20,220 nt of DNA from an uncultured Prevotellaceae bacterium (GCA_947306845.1 CAMZHP010000017.1:1-20220), one strand, 5' to 3'. Positions 7,060-14,551 are shown, counted from the stretch's first letter. Notes: generated by a model not told the origin, from the sequence alone. Numbers and translations are program-made.

Positions 7060-7588
7060 TCAGGGCTTCATTTCATTGAACATCGCGATGTCGGCATCAA
7101 AAAGTTGAATAATTTCATCAAGATGTGGGTTGTTGCGCTGAACAATGATGGCAATATACTCTATGCATCAATCACCTTTGACTTCCGTGGTACGAATTAC
7201 ATATTGCTCTTGTTGCTTGGCACCGTTGAACCATCGCAAGAATAATCGCGCACGTTGAGCCTGTTGTCCGTCATCAGTGCTGCACATATAAAGGAGGATA
7301 TCAGGATTTTGACGGAAGAAGGATGAATAAAAAACACCCATATGATGATATTTGTTTCCCCCAAACAACATGGGCAATATCATATTGGGTACCGCTGATA
7401 TCGGATTCTAAGTTGAAAGAAGTTTTTGCTGAATGTCTGCTCGTCATTGAAGAGGGAGAATTGTTTCTGTTAGTTTTCCTCGTTCCAATAGAGGGGAAGC
7501 ATTGAGTGGTTACCACCAAGTTAAGGCATGGAAAGCTATCTGTAATCAAATAAGAAAAAGCTTTGCATCCTCTATACTTGACATACAT
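7060..7588 (-). pseudogene. Broken DUF6169-like gene
   Basis: The minus strand shows a decayed small protein gene. The clearest part reads SSFFRQNPDILLYMCSTDDG, then QAQRARLFLRWFNGAKQQEQ (about 7210-7330). After an in-frame TGA at 7168-7170 the same frame continues with IEYIAIIVQRNNPHLDEII and 16 further residues to a stop at 7060-7062. This order (FF..NP..LLY.C...DG, R..F..WF, YIA.IV..NNP) resembles DUF6169 proteins of Bacteroidetes as I recall them; their function is unknown. Upstream the frame breaks at least once (open in another frame to an ATG at 7588), so the N-terminus is uncertain. The family assignment is from memory and not tested. Confidence 0.5.
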
Positions 7589-7706
7589 ATTACGAGATTT
7601 TCTGTGTCAGCAGTAGGGAAGAGTTTAGGGATTTGATGCATCATTACATTTAAAGGCAACAGCAAACGAATCATATGGCTTGTCTTTCTTCACTTTTTTA
7701 ACTACT

Positions 7707-7725
7707 TTCAACTTGCACAGTTGAA
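7707..7725 (-). terminator. Palindrome touching the endonuclease stop codon
   Basis: TTCAACT (7707-7713) pairs with AGTTGAA (7719-7725) across a 5-nt loop. It begins on the base next to the TAG stop. On the minus strand its second arm and flank read CAAGTTGAAAG, identical to the palindrome after the Nif3-like gene. No U-run follows on the minus strand, so termination is uncertain. Confidence 0.4.
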
Positions 7726-8724
7726 CTATTTTGCCCGTTTATTATAATAGTCCACTGCTTTCTCCACCTGCCAGTCGTCCACCATCTTGCGGTATCCTGC
7801 CGCCTCCACGGCTTTCTCCACGCGGTCGTCGAGCAAAGGAAAGAAGTCGATGCCTGTGAGTTGCTCGATCTCGTCGATTGACTTGACATAAGCCGTCATG
7901 TCCTTGTGTCCGGCTCTGTTGGGATAGACGAAGCCGATAGCCGTTGCCCGGGAGCGGTCGGCCAGGATCACCTTGAAGAAAGCGTCGGGAACAGCCACCT
8001 TGTTGCGCCCGACGGTGTTGCGCACACCATTGTAGAAGATAGGGCCTGCGACGATGTAGAGATCTCCCTGTCGCTTCGCCCAGTAGCGGCACTGCTGCTC
8101 CAGGTCATTCCAGTCCCCCTTGTTGAGTTCATGGTTCTGCGGACAGACATTGGTGAAGAGGAACGACTCCTCCTGTGCCTTCTTGCTCCATTTGTTGTCA
8201 CCCGAGGGACACATGTGCCCCCGGTCGTATGTCGAACCATAATAGTCGCTGTCGGTAGCCCGCGGACGCGGTATCTCATTGTCCTCGGTGAAGAGCTGTC
8301 CGTCGCGGTAGTTATCGCCAGAGGTATGGGAAGCGGTGAGGTGCCAGGCCACCCAGTTGGGGATGCGCAGATCCTTGTTATATGACACGAAGAACCCCTC
8401 GCGCTTGAGCAAGATTTCCGAGGTGCCCTCCATCTTGGCAGGCATCTCCATTTTCTTGCTGCGATAGACCTCCACCGACTTGCTGTCCCTGTCCGACTTG
8501 CTTGAATTGTCGGACATACCAGTTTTGCCAGCTTTGTCAGACTTGTCGGACATGTCTGAATTGTTCAACTTCTCAGACATGCGCGACGAGGCGGTTTGGG
8601 CAGCCTTGTTGTCAAAGAGTCCAGGGGAATTGTCCTCTACGTTGCCATCCACGCCTTCGGCACTGCGGCGACAAGCCGTCAGCATCATGGCGGCAGCAAA
8701 AGCAAAAATCAGGATTTTTCTCAT
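7726..8724 (-). CDS. Lipoprotein DNA/RNA non-specific endonuclease (Serratia nuclease family)
   Basis: The 332-aa product begins with a lipoprotein signal peptide, with lipobox LTAC and acylated Cys18, so it is likely anchored in the cell envelope. Residues 56-82 are a low-complexity linker of SDx tripeptides. The nuclease domain (about 108-325) carries the beta-beta-alpha-metal signature DRGH at 167-170 (His170 catalytic) within YDRGHMCPSGDNKWS, and the metal-binding Asn region TNVCPQNHELNKGDWNDLE (191-209). Family members cut single- and double-stranded DNA and RNA, so a role in nucleic acid scavenging outside the cytoplasm is likely. It lies 100 nt downstream of the L,D-transpeptidase gene. 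Confidence 0.88.
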   Translation of the reverse strand: MRKILIFAFAAAMMLTACRRSAEGVDGNVEDNSPGLFDNKAAQTASSRMSEKLNNSDMSDKSDKAGKTGMSDNSSKSDRDSKSVEVYRSKKMEMPAKMEGTSEILLKREGFFVSYNKDLRIPNWVAWHLTASHTSGDNYRDGQLFTEDNEIPRPRATDSDYYGSTYDRGHMCPSGDNKWSKKAQEESFLFTNVCPQNHELNKGDWNDLEQQCRYWAKRQGDLYIVAGPIFYNGVRNTVGRNKVAVPDAFFKVILADRSRATAIGFVYPNRAGHKDMTAYVKSIDEIEQLTGIDFFPLLDDRVEKAVEAAGYRKMVDDWQVEKAVDYYNKRAK

Positions 8725-8742
8725 GGTTGCGCTTATTTATTT

Positions 8743-8811
8743 AACACAGAGGAACAAAGATACAGAGATTTTTTGATTTATCCATTCTTTGTACCTATGT
8801 TTCTGTGTGTT
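8743..8811. repeat. Facing AACACAGA/CTGTGTGT octamer repeats with embedded -7 box
   Basis: AACACAGA, GGAACAAA and GATACAGA (8743-8766) form three 8-bp units. CTTTGTAC, CTATGTTT and CTGTGTGT (8788-8811) are the inverted counterpart. The first array contains the minus-strand box TATCTTTG (8762-8755), which could act as the -7 element for the endonuclease gene. The matching -33 element is poor, so a promoter here is uncertain. Confidence 0.5.
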
Positions 8812-8824
8812 TCCACTTTCTTAC

Positions 8825-9655
8825 CTATTTATTAATTGTCTCCAAGTTTTGGGGATGGAGGTGGCGCAGACGGTTCACCTGCTGTTTTTTCATCGCATGG
8901 ATCTCAAAAGGCAAGTCATCAGCCTCCTCCGCCTTGATGATCACCGGCATGCCCACGTAGGCATAATGCTCCGCCAGGTCGATGATGTCATCATCATGCA
9001 GTCGGATGCATCCCTCGCTGGCACGCCCCGGCACACTTTCCTCGTTGTTGGTGCTGCCATGGATGCCGATGCCCTTGTGCCCTGGAGTCTCCAGCCGCAG
9101 GAAATAGTTGCCGTAGGACTTGATGGGGCCCCTGCCGTCGCCGAAGTCATGTTCCCATGTCGAGGCATCCGCTATTTGTGTGATATGGAAGGGCTGTGCT
9201 GCAGAGCAATGCGGTGTGCGCATGTCCCCTTCCCTCTCCTTCTGGCCTTTGTTTCTCGAAAAACAGCAGTCGTAGCGAGCCAGCATCACGGTATCACTGC
9301 CCTGTGGCTGATAGACATAGAGGTAGTAGTCTTTTTTCGACATGACGATGAAGCAACTGTCGCCCTCCATCATCTTGTCGGGTTGACTGATTCTTTGGTC
9401 ACCTGCTATGCGGATGCACGGAGCACCATAGTCATCCACGGTGGTCTCTGCCACATCACTGCCTGAGAATGAGAAGGCCTCCTCCACAGCAGAAGGAGCA
9501 TCCTTTGCAACCATGGTTCCTTCAGAATCTACATAGTACGTTTGCGGTTCTGCCTCCTTCCCCTGCTGACATGCTAGCAAGAAGGTCATGCACGACAGCA
9601 AGCACGCTGTTCGCAGCGAGTGCCAGTATATCTGTGTCGAAAAATTGAAATGCAT
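8825..9655 (-). CDS. L,D-transpeptidase (YkuD) lipoprotein
   Basis: This 276-aa protein has a signal segment ending in the lipobox LLAC (Cys29), so it is probably a lipoprotein. The YkuD catalytic domain covers about residues 100-245. The active-site signature is present: His199 in GIGIHGSTNNEE, then SEGCIRLHDDD with nucleophile Cys216. Such enzymes form 3-3 cross-links in peptidoglycan or attach proteins to it; some family members have other roles. The ATG at 9655 is the only start that retains the whole signal peptide. A promoter lies at 9708-9739. The endonuclease gene follows on the same strand. Confidence 0.88.
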   Translation of the reverse strand: MHFNFSTQIYWHSLRTACLLSCMTFLLACQQGKEAEPQTYYVDSEGTMVAKDAPSAVEEAFSFSGSDVAETTVDDYGAPCIRIAGDQRISQPDKMMEGDSCFIVMSKKDYYLYVYQPQGSDTVMLARYDCCFSRNKGQKEREGDMRTPHCSAAQPFHITQIADASTWEHDFGDGRGPIKSYGNYFLRLETPGHKGIGIHGSTNNEESVPGRASEGCIRLHDDDIIDLAEHYAYVGMPVIIKAEEADDLPFEIHAMKKQQVNRLRHLHPQNLETINK

Positions 9656-9707
9656 CTGATTGTATTCGGTTTTACATCATGAAAACGCCGGAATCCCCGA
9701 CAATTTG

Positions 9708-9739
9708 CAAAGATAGTGAAAGCCGAGAGCAATCCAAAA
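9708..9739 (-). promoter_or_regulatory. Promoter of the L,D-transpeptidase gene
   Basis: On the minus strand TTTTG (9739-9735), a 19-nt spacer and TATCTTTG (9715-9708) match the consensus. The spacer GATTGCTCTCGGCTTTCAC resembles those of the two holA promoters. The start site would lie near 9701, giving a leader of about 45 nt. Confidence 0.7.
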
Positions 9740-9880
9740 CAAAAAGGCATTTTTTTGATTCCGGACTGACTTGGCGCATCTGTTCTTCGTTGCTCTACGA
9801 CATATATTTGGGACATACTGCCATTTCATCGCAAAAATGCAGATGTGTCGCATATACCAGAAACAAAAAAGACATAAAAA

Positions 9881-9912
9881 ATTGCCTTGAAAAAGATTAC
9901 CCCCTATATTTG
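9881..9912 (+). promoter_or_regulatory. Promoter of the 41-codon gene
   Basis: ATTG (9881-9884), a 20-nt spacer and TATATTTG (9905-9912) match the Bacteroidetes promoter consensus. Transcription would start about 9919, giving a leader of nearly 40 nt rich in A and T before the ATG at 9957. Confidence 0.65.
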
Positions 9913-9956
9913 TATCAGAAACGAACAATAATACTCACAAATAAAAAATAAATATT

Positions 9957-10082
9957 ATGAAAGCAATACAATTCCTTCGCAAAATAGCAAAACTCATTGC
10001 TGCAGAGTACGTGACATTTATCAAATTTACCAACAAGACCGTTCATCCCATAGGCCTATCATCAGCAGGTGATGTAGGATAA
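9957..10082 (+). CDS. 41-aa small protein of unknown function
   Basis: An ATG at 9957 opens 41 codons ending in TAA. The product starts MKAIQFLRKIAKLIAAEYVT, a basic amphipathic stretch that could sit on a membrane, continues with FIKFTNKTVHP, and ends IGLSSAGDVG. I do not recognise the family. Support for a real gene is the setting: a consensus promoter at 9881-9912, an A-rich leader typical of translated Bacteroidetes genes, and a strong terminator 34 nt after the stop. The unit is about 230 nt and lies alone between the divergently oriented L,D-transpeptidase and GH127 genes. The alternative is a small regulatory RNA with a chance reading frame. Confidence 0.55.
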   Translation: MKAIQFLRKIAKLIAAEYVTFIKFTNKTVHPIGLSSAGDVG

Positions 10083-10116
10083 CGAAAAGTTTTGGTTCAG
10101 TTTGAAAGAATCTTAT

Positions 10117-10141
10117 AGCCGGGTGACAAGGTCTCCCGGCT
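10117..10141 (+). terminator. Strong terminator after the 41-codon gene
   Basis: AGCCGGG (10117-10123) pairs with CCCGGCT (10135-10141). After one T-T mismatch GAC pairs with GTC around an AAG loop, making ten base pairs. ATTTGATTTTGTT follows. This is a classic intrinsic terminator on the plus strand. Confidence 0.85.
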
Positions 10142-10219
10142 ATTTGATTTTGTTCGGTCTCAACAAGAGCCCATCAACAGAAGCCCGACCATTGCAAAAT
10201 GGAAAAAAAGCCTCAATAA

Positions 10220-10251
10220 TTTTGCCATATATCGAAATATCATTATATTTG
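10220..10251 (+). promoter_or_regulatory. Promoter of the GH127-aguA-aguB-cutC cluster
   Basis: TTTTG (10220-10224), exactly 19 nt and TATATTTG (10244-10251) form a consensus promoter. The start site would be near 10258, about 25 nt ahead of the GH127 ATG. It lies beyond the terminator of the 41-codon gene, so the two units are independent. Confidence 0.75.
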
Positions 10252-10282
10252 CCTTTTTAGAACCAATTACCCTCCTCAGACT

Positions 10283-13200
10283 ATGAAGTTGAAAAGCCTT
10301 TTCCTCACTGTGATGGCATGCGGAATCACAGCAGCCAGCGCCCAAAGCATCCTTTACCCCAAACACTTCGACCTCGATGAGGTCACCCTGCTTGACGGAC
10401 CGATGAAGACCGCCATGGACCTCAATTTCCAGACCTTGCTCAACTATGATGCCGACCGTCTCCTCACACCCTATGTGCGCCAAGCCGGCCTGAGCAACAC
10501 CACCGACAAGCAAAGCCCCTACTACCAATGGGTCTCCAAGCATCCCTCTTTTACCAACTGGGGTGACAACAGCTTCAACCTTGAAGGACATGTGGGCGGA
10601 CACTACCTCTCTGCCTTGGCCCTGTCGTATGCCTCCTGCCGTGACGCTGCCCTCAAAGCCAAGTTTGGTGAGCGCATGCAGCATTTCATCAACGTGATGA
10701 AGGACTGTCAGGATCAGTTCGACAGCAGCACCGACGGCATGTATGGCTTTATCGGCGGACAGCCGATCAACAGCGATTGGAAAGCACTTTTTACAGGCAA
10801 CACCGCCCCACTGCGCAACCACGGAGGATGGGTGCCCTTCTATTGCCAGCACAAGATTTTGGCCGGTCTGCGCGACGCATGGATATATGGCAAGAGCGAG
10901 ACAGCCCGCGAGATGTTCCGCAAACTGGCCGACTGGAGCGTCAACGTGGTGGAAAAGGTGAGTACCTCGGACATGGAAAGCCTGCTCGGCATAGAGCACG
11001 GAGGCATGAATGAGTCGATGCTTGACGCCTACCAACTTTTTGGCGACAGCAAGTATCTCACCGCCGCCAAGAAATACACCCACAAGGCCATGCTCAACGG
11101 CATGCAGACCCTCAACACCACCTTCCTCGACGGCAAGCACGCCAACACACAGGTTCCCAAGTACATCGGTATGGAGCGCATCGGAGAGCAGGATGCCTCA
11201 GCCACCTCCTACATCAAGGCTGCCGAGAATTTCTGGACTGACGTAGCCACCCACCGCACGGTGTGCATCGGCGGCAACAGCGTCAACGAGCATTTTCTCT
11301 CCAAGGCCAACTCCAACAGGTACATCGACCAAGCCGACGGTCCTGAGACCTGCAACTCTAACAACATGCTCAAGTTGTCGGAGATGATGGCCGACCGCAC
11401 CGCCGACGCACGCTATGCCGATTTCTATGAGAACACGCTGTGGAACCACATCCTCTCCACCCAAGACCCGCAGACCGGTGGCTATGTTTACTTCACCACC
11501 CTCCGTCCACAGGGCTACCACATCTACTCACAAGTCAACCAAGGCATGTGGTGCTGCGTGGGCACCGGCATGGAGAACCACTCCAAATACGGACATTTCA
11601 TCTATACCCACGACGGAGACAAAACCCTCTATGTCAACCTCTTCACCCCCAGCATGCTCGACAACGAAACCTTTGGCATTCGTCAGGAGACCCTCTTCCC
11701 CTGCATTGACCCAAAAGCCTCCAACTTCCCGACGTCCAACACCGCCTCCACAATGCTCACCATCACCAAAGCAGGCACCTACACCCTCGCCATCCGCCAC
11801 CCAGCATGGGCAGGACCGGAATACGGCATATACGTGAACGGGCAACATGTTGATGCCACAGTCACACAGGGCAAGGCCAGTTATGTGAATATCAGCCGCG
11901 ATTGGAAAGAAGGCGACAAGGTGGTGGTTTGGCTGCCGATGCAACTCACCTATGAGGAATGTCCCAACTATACCGACTACATCGCCTTCAAATTTGGTCC
12001 CATCCTTTTGGGCGCGCCCACCACAGCCATCTCCACAGCCGAGGCAGGTGAGACCGGCCTGGTCTATGAGAAACTGAAGAACGAGTATGCCGGTGCCGGA
12101 CGCATGGACCATGCCCCAGGCAGCATGGGCACCTCCAAGAACCTGGTATCCGCCCCATTGCTCATCGGAGCCCGCAACGAGGTGCTGGGAAGAATAGAAC
12201 GGAAGCACGTCAGCGACCTGCGCTTCACCATCGATGTGAGCCGCAGCGATACCGAGACCTATAACTGGAGCCAGTTGGAAATGCGCCCCTTCTACCAGAT
12301 CCACCACACCCGCTACATGTGCTACTGGTATCAGCAAACCGCCGAGAACTACGAAAAGAGCGACATGGCACAGTCGGAGGCTGCCAATGAGGCACTCAAC
12401 GCACGTACCCTCGACTTTGTGGCACCCGGTGAACAGCAAAGCGAGGCAGGTCATGAGTACAACTACTCCAACGACTCCAGCACAGGAGAATACAACACCG
12501 AGCACTACCGCGATGCCAGGGCCAACGGCCATATCCAATACACATTATATAATAAAGAGCAGGTTTCCGACCGCCTCAGCGTCATGTTCCGCTTCAACCT
12601 CGCCGACAGAGGCCGCAAGGCCACGCTGACCATTGACGGGACCAAGGTGGCAGACATCACCATCCCCACCTCAGCCAAGGGAAGCGATGCCAACGGATTC
12701 TACAACGCAGAGTATGCCATTCCCGACCAACTCATCACTGATGCCAGCGGTCAGGTGAAGAAACAGTTTGTGGTGAGGCTGACCGCCTCCCCCACCACCC
12801 TCTGCCCCGGCATCTACTACGTCAGGCTGATGAAGGAGTACGACTCACACGCCTACCGCTTTGTGGCTGATGAGTGGACCACCGGAGACCCAGGCCGAGT
12901 GGAGGCCACCAACATCACCTACGATACTGAGCACAACATCATCCACGTCAAGGCAACGGGTGCCAACAATGTCGCCCTCATGCACAAATACCAAGAGCAC
13001 GACTACACCATCGGCAGCGACCAGACCTTTCTCGTGGTGCGCGGCACCAACCTCAGCACCTCGGCAGGTGCCTCCTACCTGTGGTGGCTCAACGGATCCA
13101 ACCACGGTACGCAGGTGGCCCCCAAACAAACACAATCCGTCGGCATCGACGGCATGACACAGACCGTCATTGCCTGGGACCTGCCCTCCAGCGGCATTTA

Positions 13201-13459
13201 TGAGAATTTCTCCGGCGACCGTCCCGATGTATGTATGGGCCAGACCATCTTCGGCCTTACCTCCACCACCGGACAGAGTGATATCTACGACATCAACTAC
13301 GTAAGCAACGTCGATGAATATATCCGCAACACGGCAAGCATCAGAAACACAGCCACCACCGGCAGTTTTCCAAAGCGAGCCTACCGCCCCGACGGCATCC
13401 GTTCCGACGGGAAGGGAATTGTCATCACCCAAGGAAGAAAACATATAGCCAGACCATGA
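10283..13459 (+). CDS. Secreted GH127 beta-L-arabinofuranosidase with long C-terminal extension
   Basis: This 1058-aa protein starts with a signal peptide (MKLKSLFLTVMACGITAASAQ). The catalytic (alpha/alpha)6 domain of family GH127 (DUF1680) extends to about residue 560. Its zinc/cysteine site is intact: Glu355 and Cys357 in GPETCNSNN, and Cys424 and Cys425 in MWCCVGTGMENHSKYG, which correspond to Glu338, Cys340, Cys417 (nucleophile) and Cys418 of Bifidobacterium HypBA1. GH127 enzymes release beta-L-arabinofuranose from plant glycoproteins and pectins. The rest (about 560-1058) has beta-rich segments, probably DUF6805-like and a carbohydrate-binding-like module. The tail YRPDGIRSDGKGIVITQGRK resembles short C-terminal sorting tails of Prevotella exoproteins. 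The stop overlaps the aguA start (ATGA). Confidence 0.88.
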   Translation: MKLKSLFLTVMACGITAASAQSILYPKHFDLDEVTLLDGPMKTAMDLNFQTLLNYDADRLLTPYVRQAGLSNTTDKQSPYYQWVSKHPSFTNWGDNSFNLEGHVGGHYLSALALSYASCRDAALKAKFGERMQHFINVMKDCQDQFDSSTDGMYGFIGGQPINSDWKALFTGNTAPLRNHGGWVPFYCQHKILAGLRDAWIYGKSETAREMFRKLADWSVNVVEKVSTSDMESLLGIEHGGMNESMLDAYQLFGDSKYLTAAKKYTHKAMLNGMQTLNTTFLDGKHANTQVPKYIGMERIGEQDASATSYIKAAENFWTDVATHRTVCIGGNSVNEHFLSKANSNRYIDQADGPETCNSNNMLKLSEMMADRTADARYADFYENTLWNHILSTQDPQTGGYVYFTTLRPQGYHIYSQVNQGMWCCVGTGMENHSKYGHFIYTHDGDKTLYVNLFTPSMLDNETFGIRQETLFPCIDPKASNFPTSNTASTMLTITKAGTYTLAIRHPAWAGPEYGIYVNGQHVDATVTQGKASYVNISRDWKEGDKVVVWLPMQLTYEECPNYTDYIAFKFGPILLGAPTTAISTAEAGETGLVYEKLKNEYAGAGRMDHAPGSMGTSKNLVSAPLLIGARNEVLGRIERKHVSDLRFTIDVSRSDTETYNWSQLEMRPFYQIHHTRYMCYWYQQTAENYEKSDMAQSEAANEALNARTLDFVAPGEQQSEAGHEYNYSNDSSTGEYNTEHYRDARANGHIQYTLYNKEQVSDRLSVMFRFNLADRGRKATLTIDGTKVADITIPTSAKGSDANGFYNAEYAIPDQLITDASGQVKKQFVVRLTASPTTLCPGIYYVRLMKEYDSHAYRFVADEWTTGDPGRVEATNITYDTEHNIIHVKATGANNVALMHKYQEHDYTIGSDQTFLVVRGTNLSTSAGASYLWWLNGSNHGTQVAPKQTQSVGIDGMTQTVIAWDLPSSGIYENFSGDRPDVCMGQTIFGLTSTTGQSDIYDINYVSNVDEYIRNTASIRNTATTGSFPKRAYRPDGIRSDGKGIVITQGRKHIARP

Positions 13460-14487
13460 ACGACCACCTTTACTTCCCCGCTGAATGGGAACGGCAGTCT
13501 ATGGTGCAGCTCACATGGCCACATGCCGGCACCGACTGGGCGGAATATCTCGATGAGATCACGGAAACCTTCCTTCAGCTCGCCGAACTCATCACCCGGT
13601 ATGAGCAATTGCTCGTCGTCGCTCCCGACATCCAGGCCACCAAGCAACAATTGTCTGAGCGGTTGCCCGAGGATGCTCTCAGCAGGGTGACTTTTTGTGA
13701 ATGCCCTACCAACGACACATGGGCACGCGACCACGGAGCACTGACGCTGCGCGACCGCACAACGGGCGATATCCGCCTGCTCGACTTCCGCTTCAACGGT
13801 TGGGGACGCAAGTTCGAGGCCTGTCTCGACAATGCCATCAACACACATCTCCACCAATGCGGCATCCTCCAGGCATCCATGGCATGCCACGATGACTTCG
13901 TGCTCGAAGGGGGATCCGTGGAAAGCGACGGCAGCGGAACGGTGTTCACCACCAGTCAGTGCCTGCTTGCGCCCAACCGCAACCAACCCCTCACCCAATA
14001 TGGTATTGAGGTGCAACTGCAGAGGCGTCTCCATGCCCAGCGCATCGTATGGCTCGACCACGGCAACCTGATTGGCGATGACACCGACGGGCATATCGAC
14101 ACCATCGTGCGGTGTGCTCCCGACAACACCCTGCTCTATGTAGCATGTCCAGACAAGGAAGATGAGCAATATGAGGATTTTCAGGCTCTTGAGGCACAAT
14201 TACGCTCTTTGCGCACCGCCGACGGCCTGCCCTATCGCCTGTTTCCACTGCCCATGCCCGATGCCATCTATGAAGACGGGGAACGGTTGCCTGCTACCTA
14301 TGCCAACTTCCTGATTATCAATGGAGCCGTCATCGTACCAACCTATGCGCAGCCAAAAAAAGATGAACTCGCTGCAGCGACCATTGCACAGGCTTTCCCC
14401 GACCGCGACATCCTGCGCATTGATGCCCGCTCCATCATCCGGCAGCATGGCTCCGTCCACTGCCTGAGTATGCAGTATTTTAAGTGA
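13456..14487 (+). CDS. aguA: Agmatine deiminase
   Basis: This 343-aa enzyme belongs to the Porphyromonas-type peptidylarginine/agmatine deiminase family. It converts agmatine to N-carbamoylputrescine and ammonia in the cytoplasm. All catalytic blocks are visible: WPH at 21-23, NDTWARDHG with Asp87 and Asp92, LEGGSVESDG with Glu151, DGHID with His213, and the nucleophile Cys336 in GSVHCLS near the C-terminus. There is no signal peptide, which favours agmatine rather than secreted peptidylarginine deiminase. The nearby aguB encodes the next enzyme, which supports the assignment. The ATG overlaps the GH127 stop in ATGA, suggesting coupled translation. The TGA stop begins a heptamer repeat array. 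Confidence 0.93.
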   Translation: MNDHLYFPAEWERQSMVQLTWPHAGTDWAEYLDEITETFLQLAELITRYEQLLVVAPDIQATKQQLSERLPEDALSRVTFCECPTNDTWARDHGALTLRDRTTGDIRLLDFRFNGWGRKFEACLDNAINTHLHQCGILQASMACHDDFVLEGGSVESDGSGTVFTTSQCLLAPNRNQPLTQYGIEVQLQRRLHAQRIVWLDHGNLIGDDTDGHIDTIVRCAPDNTLLYVACPDKEDEQYEDFQALEAQLRSLRTADGLPYRLFPLPMPDAIYEDGERLPATYANFLIINGAVIVPTYAQPKKDELAAATIAQAFPDRDILRIDARSIIRQHGSVHCLSMQYFK

Positions 14488-14530
14488 AGAGTGAAGAATG
14501 GAGAAAGTGAAGAATGAAGAGTGAAGAATG
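14484..14530 (+). repeat. Heptamer tandem repeat starting at the aguA stop codon
   Basis: From the stop codon at 14485 the sequence reads TGAAGAG, TGAAGAA, TGGAGAAAG, TGAAGAA, TGAAGAG, TGAAGAA. It is the same TGAARAN heptamer as after djlA, with one unit expanded by two bases. Repeated TGA words supply stops in every forward frame. Confidence 0.8.
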
Positions 14531-14551
14531 GTAATTAGTTTTTCCGTATGT

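Noticed and set aside
7168..7170. In-frame TGA in the DUF6169-like gene read as selenocysteine
   Set aside because: The upstream part is also frameshifted, no selenocysteine gene is in the window, and no suitable stem-loop follows the TGA. Gene decay is simpler.
7591..7680. A possible 42-codon frame upstream of the DUF6169-like pseudogene on the minus strand
   Set aside because: It is open from an ATG near 7677, but it has no recognisable motif or promoter and overlaps the decayed region, so chance is likely.
9679..9951. A 90-codon plus-strand frame ahead of the small gene
   Set aside because: It runs through two promoter regions (9708-9739 on the minus strand and 9881-9912 on the plus strand) and its translation has no protein-like pattern.
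10160..11140. A 326-codon open frame antisense to the GH127 gene
   Set aside because: It lies wholly opposite clear GH127 coding sequence with an intact active site. Its composition (rich in G, V, H, A) is what the complement of a GC-biased gene gives. No promoter or family motif was seen.
11528..12538. A 336-codon minus-strand frame inside the GH127 gene
   Set aside because: It shows no recognisable motif and has the same GC-driven shadow composition as the other antisense frames.
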